From NCBI GenBank assembly GCA_037892935.1, contig JAYXKI010000013.1, positions 372,001 through 436,000 on the forward strand: 64,000 bases of DNA, given 5' to 3'. The position numbers and the translations under genes are program-made. A model generated the notes under the pieces. That model was given only the letters and a program-made list of their open reading frames with translations, was not told the origin of the DNA and searched no databases. This stretch comes from Phlebopus portentosus. Its lineage: Eukaryota; Basidiomycota; Agaricomycetes; Boletales; Boletinellaceae. Positions within the stretch are counted from its first letter, which is position 1; each line of letters opens with the position of its first letter. Below are positions 13,036-25,764 of this stretch, in pieces.

Positions 13036-14470
13036 TTACGCCACCGCGGCACCCAGTGCTAATTCGTTCCTGGCCCTTCTATCCGCTTCGCGCATCCGTT
13101 GGATCTCTAGGAGGATGGCACTGTCCACGTCAGGAGGACTCATGATTTCGGTGTCGGTGGGATTTGTAGGCTGCACCAAGCGAATCGTAGGACCATTGAA
13201 AATGAACGAATCCGGAGACGACACAGGAGACGAGGCACGCGAGAAGACCGGGCTGGAGCGTGGGGACTCAGAGGAGTTGGACTCCTCATCCGCAAAATAG
13301 CTGTCCTCATTTGCGACATTGCCAGAGAACGAGTTGTCCAGAAGGAAGAACGAGCCATCACCATCAGTCGAGAACGAGTGATTCGCAGCCGGATTGAAAT
13401 CGGCGATCGCGGACCTATCGAGCTCATCATCGAACCAGCTGGAGTCGGGTTCGTTCTTATCGAAGGACAGGTCGTTGCGCTCAACGAAGATGTCACCGAA
13501 CTCTCGGACGAGTCTTGCGATTTCGTGACCGCGTACATATGTTGCCTCTGGGGAGCTCGAACTAGACGGGGTGGACTGACGAGGGGGAGTAGATTCGCGG
13601 GGCGGGGACCTCTTGAGTACGAAAGTAGGCCTAGGAGGGTGAGTGCGCTCGTGACCTTCGAAGTTCTCGAGAAATCCGGGGGACAGACAAGCGTGGCCAC
13701 CAGACGGGCGAATTGGTGCACGGTTGGTTTGAGCCGAACGCGGAGTCGGTGCGTACAGGCCAGGTGGATAGAAGCATGAGTTGCCAATCGCGTTTGCCTT
13801 AGCCTGACGACGCTCCGCAGGAAAGAGCCTATCCAGCTCCGCAGCGGGGTTATGCTTCTTCGCCGGGATGTTGCGAGTGTTGGCATTCTTAACCGACGAC
13901 GGACTTGTGACATATGCGTTAGACGAAGAATCCGAGCGCGAGCCAGTATTACAGAGACCGGGGAGGGAGTCCGAAGCGTTTGCCATCTGATGGGATCATG
14001 ATAAGTCATGTGGCTTGAGTGGGAATAGATAAAAGGTTAGGTGGCTTACATGTTCAAAGCGAGCCAATGCGTTCCTGATGGCGATCTTCCTGACTGGGCG
14101 AGGCTGAACCAGTTCGACCTTGGACTGTGTTCCATGGTCAGAATGAGCTATCGTTTCTGGGAAGCGCAAGGGATAGGTGGCTTACCTCGAAATCAGAAAC
14201 CATGTTCCGTAGCGGGAGCCCTCCGACATGGAGGCCAGGGGGGTACAAGGGCCCAGTCCGTTGCTCAGATGGCAGTTCAGACTTGTTCGACTGGATTGGC
14301 GGCTCGTCGAACATGTTAATGAAGTCGAGCCTTCGCTCGATTTCAGGATCAACGACGGCCTGATCCAATTCCACGAACGTACTGAACTCGACTGTCGTGG
14401 GTGGGACGCATGGCCAAGGCCATACGAACTGTGCCCAGATATGCGTAGAAGAGTTATTGAAGAAAGACAT
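13036..14470 (-). CDS. Array copy 4: intact 436-aa family member
   Basis: The exons are 14186-14470, 14050-14124 and 13036-13986. Intron 1 is 61 bases and ends ACACAG, two bases longer at its 3' end than in copies 3 and 6. This moves the nearby ATG out of frame but keeps the acceptor, which supports real splicing here. The C-terminus is ELALGAAVA. About 0.8 kb of its 3' part (roughly 12955-13779) reads the same as copy 7, although copies 5 and 6 between them differ. The N-terminal part of exon 3 has its own variant (NTGSRSDSS). Confidence 0.8.
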
Positions 14471-14564
14471 GATAGCTAATAGCAGGAGGGGAGGAAACTT
14501 CTCGATACTGCTAGGTGGATGGTAGTGGTAGGATGGAAAGAGAGGAGTGGTCGTTTCGTGGGTT

Positions 14565-14593
14565 GTTATACTCTCCTCAAAGGCTTTGTGGCC
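14565..14593 (-). promoter_or_regulatory. Family promoter module, copy 4
   Basis: GGCCACAAAGCC (14582-14593) and TATAAC (14565-14570) lie on the minus strand, upstream of the ATG at 14470. Confidence 0.6.
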
Positions 14594-17176
14594 AGGGCCT
14601 CGGTAGATGCCGTGCTCAAGTTTCAAGCCACGGTCTAAGCTGTGCCTCGCTTTAGAAGTGCTTTCTCACGCGCTTAGGCCAACTCAAGTCAATGCTTGAG
14701 CCGCGTAATTAATTCATCTCAGCTGCGTCGCCCCCAAATCGGACGATAGCTATACCTGCATTCAAATTATGCCCACGGGGATGAGCAAGAGAGGACGAGG
14801 CGAAGAGAATACAGTTCTCGACTTGGAGGTCTTCTCCACAAAGTGATTGCTCAGCCTCAGCTTGAACCATTTTATACAGAACCAATGGTCTTAATCCCTT
14901 CGATTTGATAATGCCTTTGCATTGTCTTGTCGGAGTTATCGTCCACGGGATGACTGCCATTGTTTTCATCTCGTATTTGATTCTTTTGCTGAATTGGTGG
15001 GAGAAAGAATGATGCTGGATCGGCTAAGGCGTGCAACACGGTTCGCTCCAGTGCACATGCTGACCATATACTGTACTTGCTATTGGTGCTACTAGACTGC
15101 CGATACTGTCACCCATTCCGTTGTTGAACCCTCGCATCCATCGGATACTAAGAGAGTCACCCGGAACTGGATCGACTGGGTCAGCAAGACTATTATTGTC
15201 GATGGTATGCATATTCGAGCATAATCACGACATGAGGTTTCAGCTTAACCGTGCGACAGCAATCAGTAGTGTACATTCTTGCCTACGTGGTCATGCTGAT
15301 GAAGAGAGTTCCTCCTGATCAACTCGATCAAGGACTGCGATGCTCTCTCATCCTCTACCTCCCCGTGTCCCAGCTTATATCCTTCATAATATCGCTCCGC
15401 TATGGCGCGTGTATACGATTTCGTCTGGCATGTTCATGGAGCTGATTCTTCATACTAATGTTTGAATGTGATTATCCTTAGTGCATAATCTCTACTTACG
15501 TTCGTATTCATCGACCAGAAAAACATGCGAGTATGGAATCCGTTGTCCGTGGCCAAGGAATCAATGTTGGCGACGCAACGATGTACCCTTGCAGCTAGTG
15601 AGTCAGTCCTATGCGGTACAGCCTCGGGTCGGAGCGATTGGGCCTCAAAGTGGATCTAGGGCCAGGGCCTCGCAACGTCTCTTTCTATTGTGAAAGGCCC
15701 GCATCGCCATCTGGAATGCAGACACGATCTGCGGGGCGGGTGGGGGCGATGAATGATTTTCGGGTGGTAAAAAGGTACGATGTCACAGATACTATACCTA
15801 TAATCCTGGTACTGCCCGTCACTGACCGCTTGTCTTATGGTCAGCCCATCTGGACCCCTCAGAGGCCTTTCCAATGTCCATCTCACCCGAGACTTGGTAT
15901 AGAGATGTATGAGAGTTCAACTTCAACTCGACACATGTCTTCCGTAAAGTGTGGTTTTATGTACAAGATGTCGAGCAAATTCGGTACGTGGTCCACCCGT
16001 CCGAGACAGGACTCTTCGATAAATCTGATTTTGCAAAATGCGCGGATGCAATGTCTTCAATGGAAACCACGTATGATATAGCGATATTATAGGCGATTGA
16101 ATAGCACTGGGACTCGGGGACGCCATCAATCTACTTTCGTCGCTCCGGACGTGTCGAGAACGCTGATCGTTGGAGTCAATAGTGTGTTCACAGAATACTC
16201 AAACTTACTCCCTTATGGGACTTCTGCATTTTTATTTCCAATTTTGTATCCCTCTGTTTTAGTGTATATTTCTCCTCTGTATCATGTACATTGGATAGTT
16301 TACCAGATCATGATATGACAGAAACTTAAACTTGTACAAGATTCGGGACTTTCCTGGACGCCGATCATTGACGGAGTACAAAACTCTCACGACGCAGAAC
16401 TCAGTCGTTTTCAAAGCCTTTCAGTTCCTTCACTCCAGTGCGCCAGTGTACGCCCGAGAGAGAGACTGCACCCTACGTTCTTGTCGCCCTGTGACCTGAA
16501 AGTAACTCATTCTGACTTCTCGCGGGTGACTTTCGTATATGCTGATACGCAAAGATTCTGCTTACGTTGCATCAACGCTTGCAATCGACGAAAGAGCACA
16601 GACAGTATTTTTATGATCACAGACAGACCGCGATCTCGCCGATTCCTTTGTGGGGAGGACAACGAAACCGGGAGGTATATTGTCTAGTGGACAAGTTTAC
16701 AGGAATACACTGGAGAAAGAAGAAGAGAGACTAGTGGTACAGACTATCTACAAGTGGCAAAGCTAGCGCGACTATTAATCGACGCATCGCCTCCGAGAGT
16801 TCTCCACATTCTAGCTTATATTGTTTCTGTCTTGCCGTATGACACTGCACTGAGCAAAGAGGCGAGGTTGTCACGCAGGGGAACGCTCGCTGATCGTGCA
16901 CGATACAAGCCGAGTTCCAGACTCCTTGCTAGGCTGTCGTCGGCGAATGTGTGCCTGCGGCGTAGGGACAGTTTCGGATATAGTACACTGTTACACAGGA
17001 GGAGAAGAAACCACACAGATATAAACAGGAAGACAACGCAAGGGAAATATTTTTCGGTGAGTTTAGTCCTCTGATTCGCGAGGTCTGGAGACTGGTATTA
17101 GTACGCGTTCAGGTCATTCAAAGAATATGTATGACTTACTCCTTTAATTCAAGTGACGTTTAGCTGTGACCGTTGG
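14594..17176. repeat. Array spacer between copies 4 and 5, long class
   Basis: This spacer contains the optional block (about 15715-16190), whose internal sequence from 15821 matches the very start of the window. A minus-strand frame at 15024-15212 encodes 62 aa and begins with a true ATG. The same-length frame recurs in the next three spacers. Confidence 0.8.
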
Positions 17177-18611
17177 TTATGCCGCCGCGGCACCTAGCTC
17201 GGACTCGTTCCTGGCCCTTCCATCTGCTTCACGCATCCGTTGGATCCCTAGGAGGATAGCGCGGTCGACGTCAGGAAGACTCATGATTTCGGCGTCGGAG
17301 GGATTTGTAGGCTGCACCAGGCGAATCGTAGGACCATTGAAAATGAACGAATCCGGAGACGACACGGGAGACGAGGCACGCGAGAAGACCGGGCTGGAGC
17401 ACGGAGATTCGGAGGAGTTGGACTCCTCATCCCCAAAATAGCTGTCCTCGTTCGCGACATGGCCGGAGAACGAGTTGTCCAGAAGGAAGAACGAGCCATC
17501 ACCATCAGTCGAGAACGAGTGATTCGCAGCCGGATTGAAGTCGGCGATCGCGGACCTATCCAGCTCATCGTCGAACCAGCTGGAGTCGGGTTCGTTTTTG
17601 TCGAAGGACAGGTCGTCGCGCTCAACGAAGATGTCGCCGAACTCTCGGACGAGCCTTGCAATTTCGTGGCCGCGTACATATGTTGCCTCTGGGGAGCTCG
17701 AACTAGACGGGGTAGACTGACGAGGGGGAGTAGATTCGCGGGGCTGGGTCCTCTTAAGAACGAAAGTGGGCCTGGGAGGCTGAGTGCGCCCGTGACCTTC
17801 AAAGCTCTCGAGGAATCCGGGGGACAGACAAGCGCGGCCACCAGACGGGCGAATCGGTGCACGGTTGGTTTGAGCCGGACGCGGAGTCGGCGCATACAGG
17901 CCAGGTGGATAGAAGCATGAGTTACCAATCGCGTTTGCCTTAGCCTGACGACGCTGCGCAGGAAAGAGCCTATCCAGCTCCGCAGCGGGGTTATGCTTCT
18001 TCGCCGGGATGTTGCGACTGTTGGCATTCTTAACCGACGACGGACTTGTGACATATGCGTTAGACGAAGAATCCGAGAGCGAGCCAGTATTGCAGAGATC
18101 GGGGAGAGTGTCCGAAGCGTTTGCCATCTGATGGGATCATGATAAGTCATGTGGCTTGAGTGGGAATAGATAAAAGGTTTGGTGGCTTACACCTTCAAAG
18201 CGAGCCAATGCGTTCCTGATGGCGATCTTCCTGACTGGGCGAGGCTGAACCAGTTCGACCTTGGACTGTGTTCCATGGTCAGAATGAGCTATCGTTTCTG
18301 GGAAGCGCAAGGGATAGGTGGCTTACCTCGAAATCAGAAACCATGTTCCGTAGCGGGAGCCCTCCGACATGGAGGCCAGGAGGGTACGAGGGGCCCGTCG
18401 CGTCCTCAGATGCAAGTTCGTACCTGTTTGACTGGATTGGCGGCTCGTCGAACACATTAATGAAATCGAGCCTTCGCTCGATTTCAGGATCAACGACGGC
18501 CTGATCCAATTCCACAAACGTACTGAACTCGACTGTCGTGGGCGGGACGCATGGCCAAGGCCATACGAACTGTGCCCAGGTATGCGTAGAAGAGTTATTG
18601 AAGAAAGACAT
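17177..18611 (-). CDS. Array copy 5: intact 436-aa family member
   Basis: The exons are 18327-18611, 18191-18265 and 17177-18127. Exon 2 ends with RFEG instead of RFEH. The promoter side and exon 1 resemble copy 4 (same intron 1 length of 61, same QSN segment), while the C-terminal part resembles copies 2 and 3, with ELGAAAA. It also has private changes (VLKRTQPRES, SYFGDEESN). The frame is open throughout. Confidence 0.8.
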
Positions 18612-18707
18612 GACAGCAGCTAATAGCAGGGGGGGAGGAAACTTCTCGATACTGCTGATGGATGGTAGTGGTAGGATGGAAAGAGGGGGGCGGTCGTTTC
18701 GTGGGTT

Positions 18708-18735
18708 GTTATACTCTCCTCAAAGGCTTGTGGCC
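18708..18735 (-). promoter_or_regulatory. Family promoter module, copy 5 (one base shorter)
   Basis: TATAAC (18708-18713) is intact. The upstream element reads GGCCACAAGCC (18725-18735), one A fewer than in the other copies. Confidence 0.55.
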
Positions 18736-20818
18736 AGGGCCTCGGCAGATGCCGTGCTCAAGTTTCAAGCCACGGTCTAAGTTGTGCCTCGCTATAGAAG
18801 TGCTTTCTCACGCGCTTAGGCCAATGCTTGAGCCGCGTAATTAATTCATCTCAGCTGCGTCGCCCCCAAATCGGACGATAGCTATACCTGCATTCAAATT
18901 ATGCTTATGGGGATGAGCAAGAGAGGATGAGGCGAAGAGAATACAGTTCTCGACTCGGAGGTCTTCTCCACAAAGTGATTGCACAGCGTCAGCTTGATCC
19001 ATTTTATACAGAACTAATGGTCTTAACCCCTTTGATTCGATGTTGCAATGCCTTTGCATTTTCTTGTCGGAGATTGCGTCCACGGGATGACTGTCATCGT
19101 TTTCATCTCGTATTTGATTCTTTTGTTGAATTTGCAGGAGAACGTATAGGGCTGGATTGGCTAAGGCGCGCAACACAGTTCGCTCCAGTGCCCATGCTGG
19201 CCATATACTGTATTTGCCATTGGTGCTACTAGACTGCCGATACTGTCACCCATTCCGTTGTTGAACCCTCGCATCCATCGGATACTAAGAGAGTTACCCG
19301 AAACTGGATCGACTGGGTCAGCAAGACTAGTATTCTCGATGGTATGCATATTCGAGCATAATCACGATTTAAGGTTTCAGCTCAATCCCGCGACAGTGTT
19401 CATTTATGTACAATCTGGATGGAAGGAGCTCTTGCCTACATGGTCATGCTGTTCAAGTCAACCAAGGACTACGATGCTTTCTCGTCTTCCGATCTCCTCA
19501 CACTGTAGCTTGTACTATTTCGTCCAGCATGTTCATGGATCTAATTCTTTATACTAATGTTTGGATGTGATTACCCTTCGTGCATAATCTCTACTTACGT
19601 TCCCATTCGCCTACCAGAAAAAATGCGAGAATGGAAGGAAGACCGTTGTCCGTGGTCAAGGAATCATTGTCGGCGACGCAACGATGTGCCCTTGCAGCTA
19701 GTAAGTTAGTCTTATGCGGCACAGCCTCGTATCGAAGTGATTGGTCTTTAAACTAGGTTTCGGGCCAGAGCCTCACAGCATCTCTTTCTACTGTGAAAGG
19801 CTCGCATCGCCATCTGAAATTGTAGTACAACTGTGTTCAGGGAATACTCAAACTCATTCTCTTGTGGGACTTTCGCATTAATATTGCCAATTTTCTACTC
19901 CTCTGTTTCAGTATATATTTCTCCTTTGTATCATGTGCATGGATAGTCTACCAGATCATGATATGACAGAAACTGTAAACTGTACAGATTCGGGACTTTC
20001 CTGGAGACGCCGATCACAAAACTCTCACGACGCAGAACTCGCTTTCAAAGCCTTTCAGTTCCTTCACTCCAGTGCGCCAGTGTACGCCCGAGAGAGAGAC
20101 TTCACCCTACATTCTTGTCGACCTATGACCTGAAAGTAACTCATTTTGACTTCTCGCGAGCGACTTTCGTATACACTGATACGCAAAGATTCTGCTTTCG
20201 TTGCATTAACGCTTGCAATCGACGAAAGAACACAGACAGCATGTTTATGATCACAGACAGACCGCGATCTCGCCGATTCCTTTGTGGGGAGGACAACGAA
20301 ACCGGGAGGTATATTGTCTAATGGACAGGTTTATAGGAATACGCTGGAGAAGGAAGAAGAGAGACTAATGGTACAGACTATCTACAAGTGGCAAAGCTTG
20401 CGCTACTATTAATCGACGCATCGCCTCCTACGCTGGAGAGTTCCCCGCATTCTAGCTTATATTGTTTCTGTCTTGCCGTACGGCACTGCACCGAGCAAAG
20501 AGGCGAGGTTGTCACGCAGGTGGACGCCGCTCGCTGATCGTGTATGATGCGAGCCGAGTTCCAGACTCCTTGCTAGCTCCCGTCGGCGAATGTGTGCCTG
20601 CGGCGCGGCAACAGTTTCGGATATAGTACACTGTTACACAGAAGGGAAGAAGCCACGCAGATATAAATAGGAAGACAACGCAAGGGAAATATTTTTCGGT
20701 GAGTTTAGTCCTCTGATTCGCGAGGTCTGGAGACTGGTATTAATACGCGTTCAGGTCATTCAAAGAATATGTATGACTTACTCCTTTAATTCAAGTGACG
20801 TTTAGCTGTGACCGTTGA
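18736..20818. repeat. Array spacer between copies 5 and 6, short class
   Basis: This spacer has no optional block. Minus-strand frames at 19161-19349 (62 aa) and 18841-19176 (111 aa) overlap slightly in different frames. Both have close relatives in other spacers, but there is no evidence for translation. Confidence 0.8.
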
Positions 20819-20835
20819 TTATACTGCCGCGGCGC

Positions 20836-22250
20836 CTAGTGCGAACTCGTTCCCGGCCCTTCCATCCGCTTCACGCATCGTTGGATCCCTAGGAGGATAG
20901 CGCGGTCGACGTCAGGAGGACTCATGATTTCGGCGTCGGTGGGATTTGTAGGCTGCACCAAGCGAATCGTAGGACCATTGATAATGAACGAGTCTGGAGA
21001 CGACACAGGAGATGAGGCACGCGAGAAGACCGGGCTGGAGCACGGGGACTCGGAGGAGTTAGACTCCTCATCCGCAAAATAGCTGTCCTCGTTCGCGACA
21101 TTGCCAGAGAACGAGTTGTCCAGGAGGAAGAACGAGCCATCGCCATCAGTCGAGAACGTGTGATTCGCAGCCGGATTGAAATCGGCGATCACGGACCTAT
21201 CCAGCTCATCGTCGAACCAGCTGGAGTCGGGTTCGTTCTTATCGAAGGACAGGTCGTTGCGCTCCACGAAGATGTCACCGAACTCCCGGACGAGCCTGGC
21301 GATTTCATGACCGCGTACGTAGGTTGCCTCTGGGGAGCTCGAACTAGCCGGGGTGGACTGACGAGGGGGAGTAGATTCGCGGGGCGGGGACCTCTTGAGC
21401 ACGAAAGTTGGCCTAGGAGGGTGAGTGCGCCCGTGACCTTCAAAGTTCTCGAGGAATCCGGGGGAAAGACAAGCGCGGCCACCAGACGGGCGAATTGGTG
21501 CACGGTTGGTTTGAGCCGGACGTGGAGTCGGCGCGTACAGACCAGGTGGATAGAAGCATGAGTTACCAATCGCGTTTGCCTTAGCCTGACGACGCTCCGC
21601 AGGAAAGAGCCTATCCAACTCCTCGGCCGGGTTATGCTTCTTCGCCGGGATGTTGCGAGTATTGGCGTTCTTAACCGACGACGGGCAGGTAGCATATGTA
21701 TTAGACGAAGAATCCGAGAGCGAGCCAGTATTACAGAGACCGGGGAGGGAGTCCGAAGCGTTTGCCATCTGATGGGATCATGATAAGTCATGTGGCTCGA
21801 GTGGGAATAGATAAAAGGTTAGGTGGCTTACATGTTCAAAGCGAGCCAATGCGTTCCGGATGGCTATCTTCCTGACAGGGCGAGGTTGAACCAGTTTGAA
21901 CTCGGGCTGTTCCATGGTCGCGATGAGCTATCGTGATTGGCTAACGCGAGGGATAGGTGACTTACCTCGAAGTTTGAATCCATGTTGTGTAGCGGGACCC
22001 CTCCGATATGGAGGCCAGGAGGATACAAGGGGCCAGTCGGTTGTTCAGATGCCAGTTTAGTTATGTTTGCGTGGATTGGCGGCTCGTCGAACGCGTTAAC
22101 GAAATCAAGTCTACGCTCAATTTCGGGATCAACGACGGCCTGATCCAACTGCGCGAACTGACTGAACTCGAAAGTGGTAGGCGGGACGCACGGCCAAGGC
22201 CATACGAACTGCGCCCAGGTATGCGTAGAGGGGTTATTGAAGAAAGACAT
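20836..22250 (-). CDS. Array copy 6: family member with a frameshifted C-terminus
   Basis: The exons are 21966-22250, 21832-21906 and 20836-21768. A single C is missing near 20878 ('cgcatcgttgg' against 'cgcatccgttgg'), so after LLGIQR the protein ends with 12 unrelated residues (CVKRMEGPGTSS and one more) instead of the conserved MREADGRARNEFALGAAAA-type tail. The rest is intact, about 430 aa. Exon 2 has a Phe for Val change (PEFKLVQPRP). It may be functional if the tail is dispensable, otherwise an early pseudogene. Confidence 0.7.
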
Positions 22251-22344
22251 GACAGCTAATAGCAGGAGAGGAGGAAACTTCTCGATACTGCTAGGTGGAT
22301 GGTAGTGGTAGGTTGGAAAGAGGGGGGCGGTCGTTTCGTGGGTT

Positions 22345-22373
22345 GTTATACTCTCCTCAAAGGCTTTGTGGCC
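22345..22373 (-). promoter_or_regulatory. Family promoter module, copy 6
   Basis: GGCCACAAAGCC (22362-22373) and TATAAC (22345-22350) lie on the minus strand, 95 bases before the ATG at 22250. Confidence 0.6.
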
Positions 22374-24208
22374 AGGGCCTCGGTAGATGCCGTGCTCAAG
22401 TTTCAAGCCACGGTCTAAGTTGTGCCTCGCTATAGAAGTGCTTTCTCACGCGCTTAGGCCAACTCAAAGAGAGGACGAGGCGAAGAGAATACAGTTCTCG
22501 ACTTGGAGGTCTTCTCCACAAAGTGATTGCTCAGCCTCAGCTTGAACCATTTTATACAGAACCAATGGTCTTTTAAGCCCTTCGATTTGATGTTGCAGTG
22601 TCTTTGCATTGTCTTGTCGGGGATTACGTCCCACGGGATGACTGCCATTGTTTTCATCTCGTATTTGATTCTTTTGCTGAATTGGTGGGAGAAAGAATAA
22701 TGCTGGATTGGCTAAGGCGCGCAACACAGTTCGCTCCAGTGCTCATGCTGGCCATATACTGTGCTTGCCGTTGGTGCTACTAGACTGCCGATACTGTCAC
22801 CCATTCCGTTGTTGAACCCTCGCATCCATCGGATGCTAAGAGAGTTACCCGGAACTGGATCGACTGGGTCAGCAAGACTATTATTTTCGATGGTATGCAT
22901 ATTCGAGCATAATCACGATTTAAGGTTTCAGCTCAATCCCGCGACAGTGTTCATTTATGTACAATCTGGATGGAAGAAGCTCTTGCCTACATGGTCATGC
23001 TGATCAAGTCAACCAAGGAATACGATGCTTTCTCGTCTTCCGATCTCCTCACACTGTAGCTTGTACTATTTCGTCCGGCATGTTCATGGAGTTAATTCTT
23101 TATACTAATGTTTGGGTGTTATGCGGCACAGCCTCGTATCGAAGTGATTGGTTTTTACTAGGTTTCGGGCCAGAGCCCCACAACATCTCTTTCTACTGTG
23201 AAAGGCTCGCATTGCCATCTGAAATTGTAGTACAACTGTGTTCAGGGAATACTCAAACTTATTCCCTTATGGGTCTTTCGCATTATTATTGCAAAATTCT
23301 GTTCCTCTGTTTCTAGTATTTTATTTCTACTCTGTTAAGTTTAGCAGATCATGATATGATAAATCGTAAACTGTACATATTCGGGACTTTCCTGGACGCC
23401 GATCATTGACGGAGCACAAAACTCTCACGAACTCAGTCAAAGCCTTTCAGTTCCTTCACTCCAGTGCGCCAGTGTACGCCCGAGAGAGAGACTTCACCCT
23501 ACGTTCTTGTCGCCCTATGACCTGAAAGTAACCCATCCTGACTTCCCGCGACTGACCTTCGTATAACTGGTGCGCAAAGATTCTGCTTTCGTTGCATCAA
23601 CGCTTGCAATCGACGAAAGAGAACAGACAGCATGTTTATGATCACAGACAGACCGCGATCTCTTCGATTCCTCAGTAAGGAGGATGAAAGAAACCGGGAT
23701 GTATATTGTCTAATGGACAGGTTTATAGGAATACGCTGGAGAAGGAAGAAGAGAGACTAGTGGTACAGACTATCTACAAGTGGTGAAGCTAGCGCTACTA
23801 TTAATCGACGCATCGCCTCCTACGCTGGAGAGTTTTCTACATTCTAGCTTACATTGTTTCTGTCTTGCCGTATGGCACTGCACTGAGCAAAGAGGCGAGG
23901 TTGTCATGCAGGGGAACGCTCGCTGATCGTGTATGATGCGAGCCGAGTTCTAGACTCCTTGCTAGCTCCCGTCGGCGAATGTGTGCCTGCGGCATAGCGA
24001 CAGTTTCGGATATAGTACACTGTTACACAGGAGGAGAAGAAGCCACACAGGTATAAACAGGAAGACAACGCAAGGGAAATATTTTTCGGTGAGTTTAGTC
24101 CTCTGATTTGCGAGGTCTGGAGACTGGTATTAGTACGCGTTCAGGTCATTCAAAGAATATGTATGACTGACTCCCTTAATTCAGGTGACGTTTGACCATG
24201 ACCATTGT
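22374..24208. repeat. Array spacer between copies 6 and 7, shortest of the short class
   Basis: Besides lacking the optional block, this spacer is missing the stretch around 'GTGCATAATCTCTACTTACG' that the other spacers carry: sequence jumps near 23115 from 'TTTGGGTGT' to 'TATGCGGCACAGCC'. A 62-aa minus-strand frame lies at 22712-22900. No gene is supported. Confidence 0.8.
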
Positions 24209-25641
24209 TTACGCCACCGCGGCACCCAGTGCTAATTCGTTCCTGGCCCTTCTATCCGCTTCGCGCATCCGTTGGATCTCTAGGAGGATGGCACTGTCCA
24301 CGTCAGGAGGACTCATGATTTCGGTGTCGGTGGGATTTGTAGGCTGCACCAAGCGAATCGTAGGACCATTGAAAATGAACGAATCCGGAGACGACACAGG
24401 AGACGAGGCACGCGAGAAGACCGGGCTGGAGCGTGGGGACTCAGAGGAGTTGGACTCCTCATCCGCAAAATAGCTGTCCTCATTTGCGACATTGCCAGAG
24501 AACGAGTTGTCCAGAAGGAAGAACGAGCCATCACCATCAGTCGAGAACGAGTGATTCGCAGCCGGATTGAAATCGGCGATCGCGGACCTATCGAGCTCAT
24601 CATCGAACCAGCTGGAGTCGGGTTCGTTCTTATCGAAGGACAGGTCGTTGCGCTCAACGAAGATGTCACCGAACTCTCGGACGAGTCTTGCGATTTCGTG
24701 ACCGCGTACATATGTTGCCTCTGGGGAGCTCGAACTAGACGGGGTGGACTGACGAGGGGGAGTAGATTCGCGGGGCGGGGACCTCTTGAGTACGAAAGTA
24801 GGCCTAGGAGGGTGAGTGCGCTCGTGACCTTCGAAGTTCTCGAGAAATCCGGGGGACAGACAAGCGTGGCCACCAGACGGGCGAATTGGTGCACGGTTGG
24901 TTTGAGCCGAACGCGGAGTCGGTGCGTACAGGCCAGGTGGATAGAAGCATGAGTTACCAATCGCGTTTGCCTTAGCCTGATGACGCTGCGCAGGAAAGAG
25001 CCTGTCTAACTCCTCGGCCGGGTTATGCTTCTTCGCCGGGATGTCGCGAGTGTTGGCATTCTTAACCGACGACGGACTTGTGACATATGCGTTAGACGAA
25101 GAATCCGAGAGCGAGCCAGTATTGCAGAGACCGGGGAGGTTGTCCGAAGCGTTTGCCATCTGATGGGATGATGATAAGTCATGTGGCTCGAGTAGGAATA
25201 GATAAAAGGTCAGGCGGCTTACATCCTCAAAGCGAGCCAATGCGTTCCGGATGGCTATCTTCCTGACAGGGCGAGGTTGAACCAGTTTGACCTTGGGCTA
25301 TTCCATGGTCACAATGAGTTATCGCGTCTGGGAAGCGCAAAGGATAGGTGGCTTACCTCGAAATCAGAAACCATGTTCCGCAGGGGCACTCCTCCGACAT
25401 GGAGGCCAGGGGGATATAAGGGCCCAGTCGGTTGCTCAGACGTCAGTTTAGATCTGTTTGCCTGGATTGGCGGCTCGTCGAATATGTTAATGAAATCGAG
25501 CCTTCTCTCGATTTCAGGATCAATGACGGCCTGGTCCAATTCCTCAAACGAACTGAACTCGAACGTCGTGGGCGGGACGCACGGCCAAGGCCATACGAAC
25601 TGCGCCCAGGTATACATAGAAGAGTTATTGAAGAAAGACAT
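24209..25641 (-). CDS. Array copy 7: intact 436-aa family member
   Basis: The exons are 25357-25641, 25223-25297 and 24209-25159. Introns are 59 and 63 bases, and intron 2 is again open and in frame. The 3' ~0.8 kb equals copy 4, while exon 1 (MYTWAQ, DEPPIQANRSKLT) resembles copies 2 and 3, so the gene is a mosaic. The ATG just upstream of exon 2 is followed directly by TAG (ATGGAATAG), which excludes it as a start, but the TAG supplies the AG of the splice acceptor. Confidence 0.8.
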
Positions 25642-25735
25642 GATAGCTAATAGCAGGAGGGGAGGAAACTTCTCGATACTGCTAGGTGGATGGTAGTGGT
25701 AGGTTAGAAAGAGGGGGGTGGTCGTTTCGCGAGTT

Positions 25736-25764
25736 GTTATACTCTCCTCAAAGGCTTTGTGGCC
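25736..25764 (-). promoter_or_regulatory. Family promoter module, copy 7
   Basis: GGCCACAAAGCC (25753-25764) and TATAAC (25736-25741) lie on the minus strand, upstream of the ATG at 25641. Confidence 0.6.
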
